64,000 nt of DNA from Streptomyces sp. R21 (lineage in GTDB: Bacteria; Actinomycetota; Actinomycetes; Streptomycetales; Streptomycetaceae), in NCBI RefSeq assembly GCF_041051975.1, contig NZ_CP163435.1, positions 6,861,001 to 6,925,000 of the forward strand. Direction: 5' to 3'. The translations under genes were made by a program, and so were the position numbers. Below, in pieces: positions 17,662-24,529 of the stretch. Within the stretch, counting starts at the first letter, position 1; every line of letters starts with the position of its first letter. The notes under the pieces are model-generated. The model had not been told where the DNA came from. It was given only the letters and a program-made list of their open reading frames with translations, and ran no database searches.

Positions 17662-18744
17662 TCACCTCCTCCCCTCCACCACTCCCTGCGCGGCCCCCAC
17701 CACGTCCGCCACCACGCAGCTCACGTTGTCGGGGCCGCCGCGGGCGTTCGCCGCCGCGATCAGGGTGTGCACCGCTTGGTCCGGGCCGGGGGCGGTGGTC
17801 AGGAGCTGCTGGAGTTCGTCGTCCGGTACGACGGTGGAGAGGCCGTCCGAGCAGAGCAGGTAGCGGTCGCCCGGGCGGGCGTCGTGCAGCCGCAGGTCCG
17901 GTGCGGGGGCGGCGCCGTCGCCGGTCAACGCCTTGAGGAGGAGGGTGCGTTGCGGGTGGGCGGTGGCCTCCTCGGCCGTCAGGCGGCCTTCGTCGATCAT
18001 CGACTGGACCATGGTGTGGTCGTGGGTGATCAGGAACAGCTCGTCGTCGCGGTGCAGGTAGGCGCGGGAGTCGCCGATGTGGACGAGGGCGAGCTGTGCG
18101 CCGGTCCACACCATCGCGGTGAGGGTGGTGCCGATGTCCCCGGTCGCGGCGATGTCCTGGACGGCCGTCGTGGCGCCCTGTACCGCGTCCTCCAGGAGGT
18201 TGAGGACGCTGCCCGCCGGGAGCGGTTCGTCGTCCAGGAACTTCAGGGCCTCGACCGCCGCCGTGCTCGCGGGCGCGCCGCCTGGGCCGAAGCCGTCGGC
18301 GACGGCGAGGACGCGGGTGCCCGCGTAGGCCGTGTCCTGGTTGGCGGGGCGGACCAGGCCCCGGTCGGACAGGGCCGCGTAACGGAGTTCCAGCATGGTG
18401 GTGTCCTTCCGTGATTCCTGTGAGAGGTGGTCCACGAGGAACGCCGCCAGGTCCCGGCGGGCGGCCGTCTCCGCCTCGACCCGCGCCCAGTACGCGCGGA
18501 TCTCCCGGGCGGCCGGGCCCGGAGGCAGGGAGCACACCTCCCGGATGCGGGCCAGCGGCATGCCCAGCCGCCGCAGCCACGCCACCAGACGGGCCTGCTC
18601 CAGCTGCTCGGGCGCGTAGTACCGGTAGCCGGTGTCGGGGTCGACGCGGGCGGGACGCAGGAGCTCCAGCTCGTCGTAGAGCCGCAGCGCCTTCGGCGAC
18701 AGCCTGGACGCCTTCGCGAAAGCGCCGATCGTCAGCATGTCCAT
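17662..18744 (-). CDS. MerR-type regulator fused to a PP2C-family Ser/Thr phosphatase
   Basis: A 360-aa, two-part protein. Residues 1-70 are a MerR winged-helix domain (LTIGAFAKASRLSPKALRLYD; DPDTGYRYYAPEQLEQARLV), followed by a short coiled dimerisation helix (about 75-115). Residues 120-350 are a PP2C phosphatase with its metal-binding motifs: VLAVADGFG, ALVHIGDSRAYL, YLLCSDGLS and GGPDNVSCV. The metal-ligand aspartates are present, so the phosphatase is probably active. The fusion suggests that the effector domain of a MerR regulator has been replaced by a phosphatase that could sense or reverse Ser/Thr phosphorylation. It is divergent from an ATP-grasp gene. A TTGACC/CAGCAT pair with 19-bp spacing, the spacing typical of MerR-controlled promoters, lies at 18796-18826. 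Confidence 0.88.
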   Translation of the reverse strand: MDMLTIGAFAKASRLSPKALRLYDELELLRPARVDPDTGYRYYAPEQLEQARLVAWLRRLGMPLARIREVCSLPPGPAAREIRAYWARVEAETAARRDLAAFLVDHLSQESRKDTTMLELRYAALSDRGLVRPANQDTAYAGTRVLAVADGFGPGGAPASTAAVEALKFLDDEPLPAGSVLNLLEDAVQGATTAVQDIAATGDIGTTLTAMVWTGAQLALVHIGDSRAYLHRDDELFLITHDHTMVQSMIDEGRLTAEEATAHPQRTLLLKALTGDGAAPAPDLRLHDARPGDRYLLCSDGLSTVVPDDELQQLLTTAPGPDQAVHTLIAAANARGGPDNVSCVVADVVGAAQGVVEGRR

Positions 18745-18795
18745 GCAGGCACCCCTGTCCCGGCCGTGTCCTGGCCGTTCCTCGTTCCGTCACTG

Positions 18796-18826
18796 ATGCT
18801 GGGGCTTTACCGAAGGTGAAGGTCAA
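18796..18826 (-). promoter_or_regulatory. Possible MerR-type promoter with 19-bp spacer for the MerR-PP2C gene
   Basis: On the minus strand TTGACC (18826-18821) and CAGCAT (18801-18796) are separated by 19 nt. This is longer than usual and characteristic of promoters activated by MerR proteins through DNA distortion. The -10 match is weak, so this is a suggestion only. Confidence 0.3.
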
Positions 18827-18900
18827 ATGGGTTGCCTCGGTTGCGGGCGCCGTTGTTAGCCTGCGAGCGCATCCGCCTCTTGTACGAAGAAGGAGCCCCC

Positions 18901-19797
18901 GTGGCCGCAACCGTCCGAATCGCGCTCGCCACCTACCGGCCGGACGCCGGTGAGGTGAGCAAGGACCGCGACCTGCCGGTGCTGCTGTCGGCGCTGGAGG
19001 ACGCGGGCGTCGAGGCGGTCGCCGAGTACTGGGACGATCCGGACGCCGACTGGGGCTCGTACGACCTCGTCGTCATCCGCTCGACGTGGGACTACAGCTG
19101 GCGTGCCGCGGAGTTCGTGGCGTGGGTCGAGCGGTGCGGGAAGGCTACCCGGCTCGCCAATCCCGTCGACGTCGTGCGGTGGAACATGGACAAGCGGTAC
19201 CTCGGGGACCTCGCGGAGGCGGGGGTGCCCGTCGTCCCCACCCGGTATGTCGCGCCCGGCGATGCGCCCGACCTCCCGGACGACCGGGAGTACGTCGTGA
19301 AGCCCACCTCCGGCGCGGGCGCCCGGTATGCAGCGCGGTATGCCCCCGGCGAGCACGAGAGCGCCGTACGGCAGCTCGCGCGGATGCACGAGGAGGGCCT
19401 GACCGCGATCGTGCAGCCCTATCTGACGGGCATCGACGTCACCGGGGAGCGGGCATTGCAGTTCTTCGGCGGACGCCTTCTGCACGCCGGGCGCAAGGGC
19501 GCGGTGCTGGAGCCCGGCACGGCGTACGACGACGACAAGGTCGCGCATCCCGGGATCCAGCCGTGGGAGCCGACCGCCGCCGAACTCGCCGTCGCCGAGA
19601 GCGCGTTGGCCGCCCTCCGGGGTGCCGTGCCCGATGCTCCCGAGCTGCTCTACGCCCGTGTCGACCTCGTCGACGGCGACGACGGCGAGCCGTGTGTGAT
19701 GGAGCTGGAGCTGGTCGAGCCGAACCTCTTCCTCTTCCTGCACCCGGAGTCGGTTCCGGCGGTCGTGGAGGGGATCGTCAAGGCCGCCGCTCGTTGA
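18901..19797 (+). CDS. ATP-grasp domain protein (RimK-like ligase fold)
   Basis: A 298-aa protein with an ATP-grasp architecture. The N-terminal pre-ATP region is VRIALATYRPDAGEVSKD, a conserved start is VIRSTWDYSWR, the ATP-binding lysine motif is EYVVKPTSGAGARYA, and the metal-binding end is CVMELELVEPNLFLFLHPES. Related proteins ligate a carboxylate to an amine or thiol using ATP; the substrate is unknown. I chose the GTG at 18901 because GAAGGAG stands 8 nt before it and similarity starts there; an ATG at 18832 would add 23 unsupported residues. It runs divergently from the MerR-PP2C gene, and its last 20 nt overlap the end of the convergent hypothetical gene. Confidence 0.85.
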   Translation: MAATVRIALATYRPDAGEVSKDRDLPVLLSALEDAGVEAVAEYWDDPDADWGSYDLVVIRSTWDYSWRAAEFVAWVERCGKATRLANPVDVVRWNMDKRYLGDLAEAGVPVVPTRYVAPGDAPDLPDDREYVVKPTSGAGARYAARYAPGEHESAVRQLARMHEEGLTAIVQPYLTGIDVTGERALQFFGGRLLHAGRKGAVLEPGTAYDDDKVAHPGIQPWEPTAAELAVAESALAALRGAVPDAPELLYARVDLVDGDDGEPCVMELELVEPNLFLFLHPESVPAVVEGIVKAAAR

Positions 19798-20386
19798 CCG
19801 CCACCCGCTGCAGCAGGCCCCAGGTGAACTCGGCCGCGCACTCGTGTCGTACGCCGTTGCCGTCCGGCGCCGTGAACGCCAGGCCCCAGCGGGTCGGGGC
19901 CGTGCCCTCCAGGGGACGGGCGGGGGCGAAGGCGCGGGCGGCCTCGTCGACCGTGCAGGACCAGGGGGTCAGGTCGTCGACGGTGTGGAGGGACGGGCCG
20001 GGAGCCCCCGGGGCCCGGACCAGCCATTCGTTCCAGGCCACCCCGTTCGGGGCCACGAGCACCTCGAAGCGGAGGTCGGGCCAGAGCGGGACGGGCCACA
20101 GGAGCGCCTCGCAGGCCAGGTCGCCGATCTGGCGTGGCGACACCGACTCCGGGGCCCCCAGGATCGAGCGATAGCGGGAGACGGCCGCCCTCGACCTCGG
20201 CGCGTGCAGCATCGCCTGCCAGCGGCGGTTCGCCTCGCGCATCTCCGCGATGGACACGCCCAGCTTGTGACGGGCGTCCTCGACGAGGTCCGGATTGTGG
20301 TCGGCCATGCGGCGCAGCAGGACCAGCTGGAAGTCGAGAGGGGTGAAGGGGCTAGCGGGTCGCTTTGCTGTGGGCATGCGGTCCAT
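19778..20386 (-). CDS. Conserved hypothetical protein
   Basis: A 202-aa soluble protein I do not recognise by function. It starts MDRMPTAKRPASPFTPLDFQLVLLRRM and has a helical N-terminal half (residues 15-70, LVEDARHKLGVSIAEMREANRRW). A mixed region with paired Trp residues follows (LLWPVPLWPDLRFEVLV; NGVAWNEWLV). There is no signal peptide or membrane segment. Its start overlaps the 3' end of the FkbM gene by 35 nt and its end overlaps the convergent ATP-grasp gene by 20 nt. Codon use is normal for the region, so I regard it as a real gene and the last member of the 31.0-to-19.8-kb minus-strand cluster, though perhaps not functionally tied to it. Confidence 0.65.
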   Translation of the reverse strand: MDRMPTAKRPASPFTPLDFQLVLLRRMADHNPDLVEDARHKLGVSIAEMREANRRWQAMLHAPRSRAAVSRYRSILGAPESVSPRQIGDLACEALLWPVPLWPDLRFEVLVAPNGVAWNEWLVRAPGAPGPSLHTVDDLTPWSCTVDEAARAFAPARPLEGTAPTRWGLAFTAPDGNGVRHECAAEFTWGLLQRVAVNERRP

Positions 20387-21191
20387 GGTCGCGTACGTCG
20401 TCCCGCTTGCGCTCCGTGCGCGCGCCCGGGCGGCGGCCGTCCGGGAGGAACAGCACCGAGTTCACGTAGCGCGGGCCGCGAGGGAACAGCACCCGGCGCA
20501 GCAGGCCCTGGGACACGACGTGCGACGTGCCGGCCTGGTGGGCCTCCAGCGGGAAGGTCGCGAGGGGCACCCAGGTGTCGCCGGGCAGCACCCAGCCTTC
20601 GTATCCCCGCTCGGCGAGGTGTGTCACGACCGGGGCGATCGGCTGGATCCGTGCCTCCAGCTCGACGAAGAGGGCCGGGCGGTCGCGGGCCAGCAGTGCG
20701 GAGGCGCCGCGCAGCACCGCGAGTTCGTTGCCGTCCACGTCGATCTTGACGAAGTCGACGTCCTGGAGCTTCAGGCCGTCCAGGGTCACGCAGGGGACCT
20801 CCAGGGCGCGGGCGTGGATGTCCCGGCGGACCAGGGACGACACGCCCCGGTCGCCCGCGTCGCCCGGCGGCAGCCACAGCCGGGCCGTGCCCGGACGGTC
20901 GGATGCGGCGGCACGGACCACGCGGACGTTCACGGGCGTGGCGGAGGCCAGCAGCCGGGCCAGGTGCGGGACCGGTTCCACGGCCACCACCTCGCGGGCC
21001 CGCCCGGACAGCCGGCGCGCCCAGGGCCCGTACCAGCCGCCCACGTCCACCGCCGTGCCGCAGCCCGCCGGGCAGAGGTCGTCGAGCCGGGCCAGCTCCG
21101 GCTCGAAGCGCGGGTAGACCAGCCAGGCGGTCGCGGCGACCAGCCGGATGGGGAGGAAGCGGGCGATACGGGCGGCCAGGGTGGTGGTCAT
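20352..21191 (-). CDS. FkbM-family SAM-dependent methyltransferase
   Basis: A 279-aa methyltransferase (starting MTTTLAARIARFLP) of the FkbM family. The SAM-binding glycine motif is AVDVGGWYGPW, the next acidic strand is VVAVEPVPHLARLL, and the characteristic FkbM motif is DFVKIDVDGNELAVLRG. FkbM enzymes methylate hydroxyl groups of polyketides and glycans. The start is uncertain: an in-frame ATG at 21215 gives 8 more residues (MTRETDDP), and the region between the two lies in a 16-nt tandem repeat that recreates ATG-ACC at each unit. No good Shine-Dalgarno is seen for either. It is the distal member of the envelope-glycan cluster. Confidence 0.8.
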   Translation of the reverse strand: MTTTLAARIARFLPIRLVAATAWLVYPRFEPELARLDDLCPAGCGTAVDVGGWYGPWARRLSGRAREVVAVEPVPHLARLLASATPVNVRVVRAAASDRPGTARLWLPPGDAGDRGVSSLVRRDIHARALEVPCVTLDGLKLQDVDFVKIDVDGNELAVLRGASALLARDRPALFVELEARIQPIAPVVTHLAERGYEGWVLPGDTWVPLATFPLEAHQAGTSHVVSQGLLRRVLFPRGPRYVNSVLFLPDGRRPGARTERKRDDVRDHGPHAHSKATR

Positions 21192-21192
21192 C

Positions 21193-21240
21193 GGGTCATC
21201 CGTCTCTCGGGTCATCCGTGTCTCGGGTCATCCGTCTCTC
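21193..21240. repeat. Triplicate 16-nt tandem repeat at the fkbM translation start
   Basis: Three direct units of GGGTCATCCGTCTCTC (21193-21208, 21209-21224 with one change, 21225-21240). On the minus strand each unit contains GGATGACC, so each provides an ATG-ACC. The start at 21231 opens an 11-codon ORF whose TGA overlaps the ATG at 21199; the ATG at 21199 opens a 3-codon ORF whose TGA overlaps the fkbM ATG at 21191. Confidence 0.85.
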
Positions 21241-21290
21241 GAAGGGATCTCTCGTCATGGAGCCGTCTGCTCCCGGCGAGCCATCCGGTC

Positions 21291-21518
21291 TCATGGAGCC
21301 ATCCGCTTGAGCAGTTCTTCGTGCTCGTCCTCCGTGACCTGCTCGCCGGAGGACGGCAGCAGCTGCGGGATGCCGTCGACGATCGGATAGCGGCGGTGCA
21401 GGCGCGGGTTGTACAGCGCCTCGTCCTCCTTCAGCGAGCTCTCCGGTACGAGAAGATGCAGCGGCCCCTTGTCCAGCGGGCAGGCCAGGATCTTCAGCAG
21501 CGGGTCGTCGTGGTTCAT
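21291..21518 (-). CDS. Trm112/UPF0434-family small protein
   Basis: A 75-aa protein starting MNHDDPLLKILACPLDKGPL and containing YPIVDGIPQLLP, the signature of the Trm112-like family. In eukaryotes and archaea Trm112 activates class I methyltransferases. The zinc-ligand Cys pattern is reduced here, since only one Cys (ACPLDKG) is present. In this place, between FkbM and other methyltransferase genes, a methyltransferase-activating role is attractive but is inference. The start ATG overlaps the stop of the DMT transporter gene by 4 nt (ATGA). Confidence 0.85.
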   Translation of the reverse strand: MNHDDPLLKILACPLDKGPLHLLVPESSLKEDEALYNPRLHRRYPIVDGIPQLLPSSGEQVTEDEHEELLKRMAP

Positions 21519-22432
21519 GGGGGTGTCAACTCCTTGGCGCCGATGGGGGGTTGGGGAGCCGCGTCGTGTTTGGGCATGGCCAGCAGCACGGAGACCGCGA
21601 GGGCGGTGCCCGCAAGCCGCAGGGCCAGCCGCAGCGGATCGTGCGGGAGCGCCTCGCCGAACGCGAGCGTGCCGAGTACGGCCGTGAACAGGCAGGTCAC
21701 CGTCGTGCAGACCGGCACGATCAGCGAGGCCCGGCAGCGTTGCAGCGCCGCCTGCGACATGACGAGGCCGAACGCGCCGGTGAACAGCAGGAGGTACGGA
21801 TACGGGGAGCGCAGCAGCTCGACGACCGCGCCGAGCGGCCCGTTTGTCGTCAGATAGGTCGAGGCGCCCTTGATGGCCAGCGAGCTCACGCCGTACAACA
21901 GGCCCACCGCCACGCCGTATTCGACGCCGGTGGTGGGCATGCGGTGCCGGTGCTTGGAGCGGCGCTCGGCGGCCCCGTACAGCCACACGCCCGCCGCCAG
22001 CGACGGTACGCAGACCAGGAGGATCAGTGGGACGGGCGCGCTGTGGCTCACCTTGTCGGAGCCCTCGCGCAGCGACAGCACCACCATGAGCAGGGCGGCG
22101 AGGATCGCCCCGAGCGCGTACCGCTCCCGGCCGCTCGTCTCCTCGCCGAGCAGCCGCGCGGAGAGCAGTACAAGGAGGACGAGGCCGGAGACGAAGATCC
22201 CCTGCGCGGCGGCGATCGGCAGGGTGCGGTAGACGGCCAGTTGGGCTCCGAACCCGGCGGCGAGGGCCAGCGAACCGCCGATCCACAGGGGGCTGCCGAG
22301 GACGAGGCGCAGCAGGCGGGCAGGGCGCCGGATGTTGACCTCCGGCAGGGCCGCCAGCGCCCGTTTCTCCAGGACGAATCCGGTGCTGTACAGGACGTTC
22401 GCCATCAGGGCGGCGGCCACTCCCCACCACAT
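21515..22432 (-). CDS. DMT-superfamily (EamA-like) membrane transporter
   Basis: A 305-aa integral membrane protein with about nine to ten hydrophobic segments, starting MWWGVAAALMANVLYSTGFVLEK. It resembles actinobacterial DMT/EamA proteins, with an N-terminal half ending near residue 125 and a C-terminal repeat including YGVSSLAIKG and LVMSQAALQRCRASLIVP. A soluble basic loop (RRSKHRHR) lies between. The substrate is unknown. In the cluster it could move a lipid-linked or sugar intermediate across the membrane. It ends by overlapping Trm112 by 4 nt and begins 3 nt after the methyltransferase gene. Confidence 0.8.
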   Translation of the reverse strand: MWWGVAAALMANVLYSTGFVLEKRALAALPEVNIRRPARLLRLVLGSPLWIGGSLALAAGFGAQLAVYRTLPIAAAQGIFVSGLVLLVLLSARLLGEETSGRERYALGAILAALLMVVLSLREGSDKVSHSAPVPLILLVCVPSLAAGVWLYGAAERRSKHRHRMPTTGVEYGVAVGLLYGVSSLAIKGASTYLTTNGPLGAVVELLRSPYPYLLLFTGAFGLVMSQAALQRCRASLIVPVCTTVTCLFTAVLGTLAFGEALPHDPLRLALRLAGTALAVSVLLAMPKHDAAPQPPIGAKELTPP

Positions 22433-22435
22433 CGG

Positions 22436-23170
22436 CTAGGTCCTCCGCGCGTGCAGGAGCAGGATCGATGAGGCCGACGGCAGTGCGCAGGCCAGGTGGT
22501 CCAGTGGGCGCAGCGGACGCGGCACACCGTGGAAGGGCGCCCCCCGCAGCCGTACGACCTCGAAGCCCGACGCGGCCACGAACTCCCGTAGCGCGCGGGC
22601 GGTGTAGAGCCGCAGATGGCCGACGACCTCCTTCCCGGGGCGGCCGTGGATCGCGCGCAGGCTCACCTCGGAGAAGACGGGCTGGACGCCCGCGAGCAGC
22701 AGAGCCCGGTTGTACCAGGCGGCCAGGTTCGGGGTGGAGAGCATGAGATGGCCGCCGGGGCGCAGCACGCGGCGGATCTCGTCCAGCGCGGCGTCCGGGT
22801 CCACGAGGTGCTCGATCACCTCGCTGAACAGCACCGCGTCGGCCGCCGCGGTCGCGAACGGCAGCCCGCCGTCGGTGAGTTCACCTCGCACGGCGTACGG
22901 CAGGCGGGCGTGGGCGCGTCGGAGCGCGTCCTGGGACCAGTCGACGCCGACGAGCCGGTGCCCGGCGAGGAAGGGCGCGGCGGTGGCGGCCGCGGTGCCG
23001 TCGCCGCAGCCGATGTCGAGGACGGTCTTCGCGCCGCGCGTGGCCGGGCCGAGCGCGGCGGCCAGCATGCGCGCCTGGCGCACACTGCGGGGGGTGCCGG
23101 ACGCGACGGGGACGGCGGGGTCCTCGTAGAAGTCGCGCAGCTCCCTTCGTACGGGGGCTGTCGTCGTCAT
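22436..23170 (-). CDS. Class I SAM-dependent methyltransferase
   Basis: A 244-aa methyltransferase. Motif I is VLDIGCGDGTAAATAAPF, motif II is VGVDWSQDALRRA, and the post-motif is AVLFSEVIEHLVDPDAALDEI followed by LRPGGHLMLSTPN. The spacing is typical of UbiE/COQ5-like small-molecule or glycan methyltransferases. The substrate is unknown. It is part of the same minus-strand cluster, with 3 nt to the DMT gene downstream and 48 nt to the condensation-fold gene upstream. Confidence 0.87.
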   Translation of the reverse strand: MTTTAPVRRELRDFYEDPAVPVASGTPRSVRQARMLAAALGPATRGAKTVLDIGCGDGTAAATAAPFLAGHRLVGVDWSQDALRRAHARLPYAVRGELTDGGLPFATAAADAVLFSEVIEHLVDPDAALDEIRRVLRPGGHLMLSTPNLAAWYNRALLLAGVQPVFSEVSLRAIHGRPGKEVVGHLRLYTARALREFVAASGFEVVRLRGAPFHGVPRPLRPLDHLACALPSASSILLLHARRT

Positions 23171-23218
23171 GTGCCCTCCCGCGTCGGGTAGGTCATGTGC
23201 CCTCCTGGGCCGCGTACG

Positions 23219-24529
23219 TCATGAGATCTCCGTCGCGTGCAGATAGTGCTCGAAGAGGTCGCGGAGGTGGGCGCCGTCGCCGTGGCTGAGCAGGCTGCGG
23301 GACCAGCGCAGGGCGAGGTGGAGGCGGCCCGCCGTGGAGGCGGTCGTCACCGTCAGGCCGCGCGGCATGCGGGCCGGCGCCGAGAACCAGACCGCGTGGG
23401 CGCGCCCGGCGGCGCTGCCGAAGTCGAGGCTGTACGGGATGCGGCCGATGTTGCTCAGGAGCGTGGTCGACGTCCAGGGGGCGACCGCCCTGCGCAGGCC
23501 CCGGGTGACGGCGGCGCGCCAGGCGACGGGGACCACGGGGGCGGTCAGCATGGCTGCTCCGTGGCCGAGTTGGGGCCGCGGGAGGGACTTGAGGGCGCGG
23601 GTGCGGTCCGCCGTGCGGCGCAGCAGCTCGCCCATCCGGGCCGGGTCCAACTCCTCGGGGGCGAAGGGGACTTCGACGAGCCGGGTGCCGTTGCCGATGG
23701 GCATGTCGGTGCCCCGCGGCCGGTCGTCGACCGGCATGGTGATGCGCAGCGGGCGCGGGTGGGCGCCGTGCTCCCTGTTCCAGTGGACGATCATCAAAGC
23801 GGTGGCGGCCATGAGTTGGTCGTTGACCGTGTACGGGGCGCCCTTGGGGCGGCGCGGGACGGTCAGCTCGGTGACGAGCAGGCCGTTGCCCGGCGAGGGT
23901 TCGGGGGAGCCGTGGGCGACACGGGCGGGCGGTGCCCAGCCGGACGGGGTGTCCACCTGCTCCTCGGGGGCGTCGGGCGGACGGACCGGAGGCGCGGCGG
24001 GCGAGTTGTCACGGCCGCCGTACAGCTCCGCCGCCGTGGCCAGCACACGCAGACAGGCGGGGCCGTCCAGGGCGGTGTGGTTGATGGTGAGGAAGAGGAC
24101 GGTGCCGTCGGACCCGTTGTCCTCGTCGACGACTTCGAGGCGGATCGGCGGCGACGCGGACAGTGGTGGCGCGTTGTTCAGCGCGCGGTCGCGGGCGTGC
24201 TTGAGGGCGTCCCGGTCCGGCGGCGGGAACGTCACCACCGGCACGTCCGGACCGGCGGTCAGCTCCCACTCGTAGCGGCGCCGGTACCAGGGCCCGGCCG
24301 CCTCGCGCATGAGGATGCGCGGATGGCGGCGCAGGGCCTCGGTGAACGCCGAGGTGAGGCGGGCGGGGTCGAGACGGCCCGGCAGGTGGACCTCGATGTG
24401 GACCGTCTCCGGCTCCTCCTCCTGGAGGCAGTGCCGGGCGACCTCGTCCACGACGGGGAACGGCACGCGCACGGGGGGCCGTGCGGGGCCGTCCGTGCCG
24501 TCGCGGGCGGGCTGTGCCAGTGCGGTCAT
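23219..24529 (-). CDS. Condensation-domain/PapA-like acyltransferase-fold protein
   Basis: A 436-aa CoA-dependent acyltransferase-fold protein, starting MTALAQPARDGTDGP. The active-site motif appears as INHTALDG, i.e. HxxxDG with the first His of the NRPS HHxxxDG replaced by Asn, as in PapA/WS-DGAT-like acyltransferases. The second-lobe motif PVDDRPRGTDMPIGNGTR and the closing TTLLSNIGRIPYSLDFG fit. It is a standalone enzyme, with no adjacent carrier protein or adenylation domain. In this cluster it may acylate a glycan or lipid intermediate. The start ATG overlaps the stop of the AftD-like gene by 4 nt, so translation is coupled. Confidence 0.8.
   Translation of the reverse strand: MTALAQPARDGTDGPARPPVRVPFPVVDEVARHCLQEEEPETVHIEVHLPGRLDPARLTSAFTEALRRHPRILMREAAGPWYRRRYEWELTAGPDVPVVTFPPPDRDALKHARDRALNNAPPLSASPPIRLEVVDEDNGSDGTVLFLTINHTALDGPACLRVLATAAELYGGRDNSPAAPPVRPPDAPEEQVDTPSGWAPPARVAHGSPEPSPGNGLLVTELTVPRRPKGAPYTVNDQLMAATALMIVHWNREHGAHPRPLRITMPVDDRPRGTDMPIGNGTRLVEVPFAPEELDPARMGELLRRTADRTRALKSLPRPQLGHGAAMLTAPVVPVAWRAAVTRGLRRAVAPWTSTTLLSNIGRIPYSLDFGSAAGRAHAVWFSAPARMPRGLTVTTASTAGRLHLALRWSRSLLSHGDGAHLRDLFEHYLHATEIS

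Noticed and set aside
21193..21240. Tandem repeats considered as a CRISPR array
   Set aside because: Units are 16 nt, directly adjacent with no spacers, and no cas genes are nearby.
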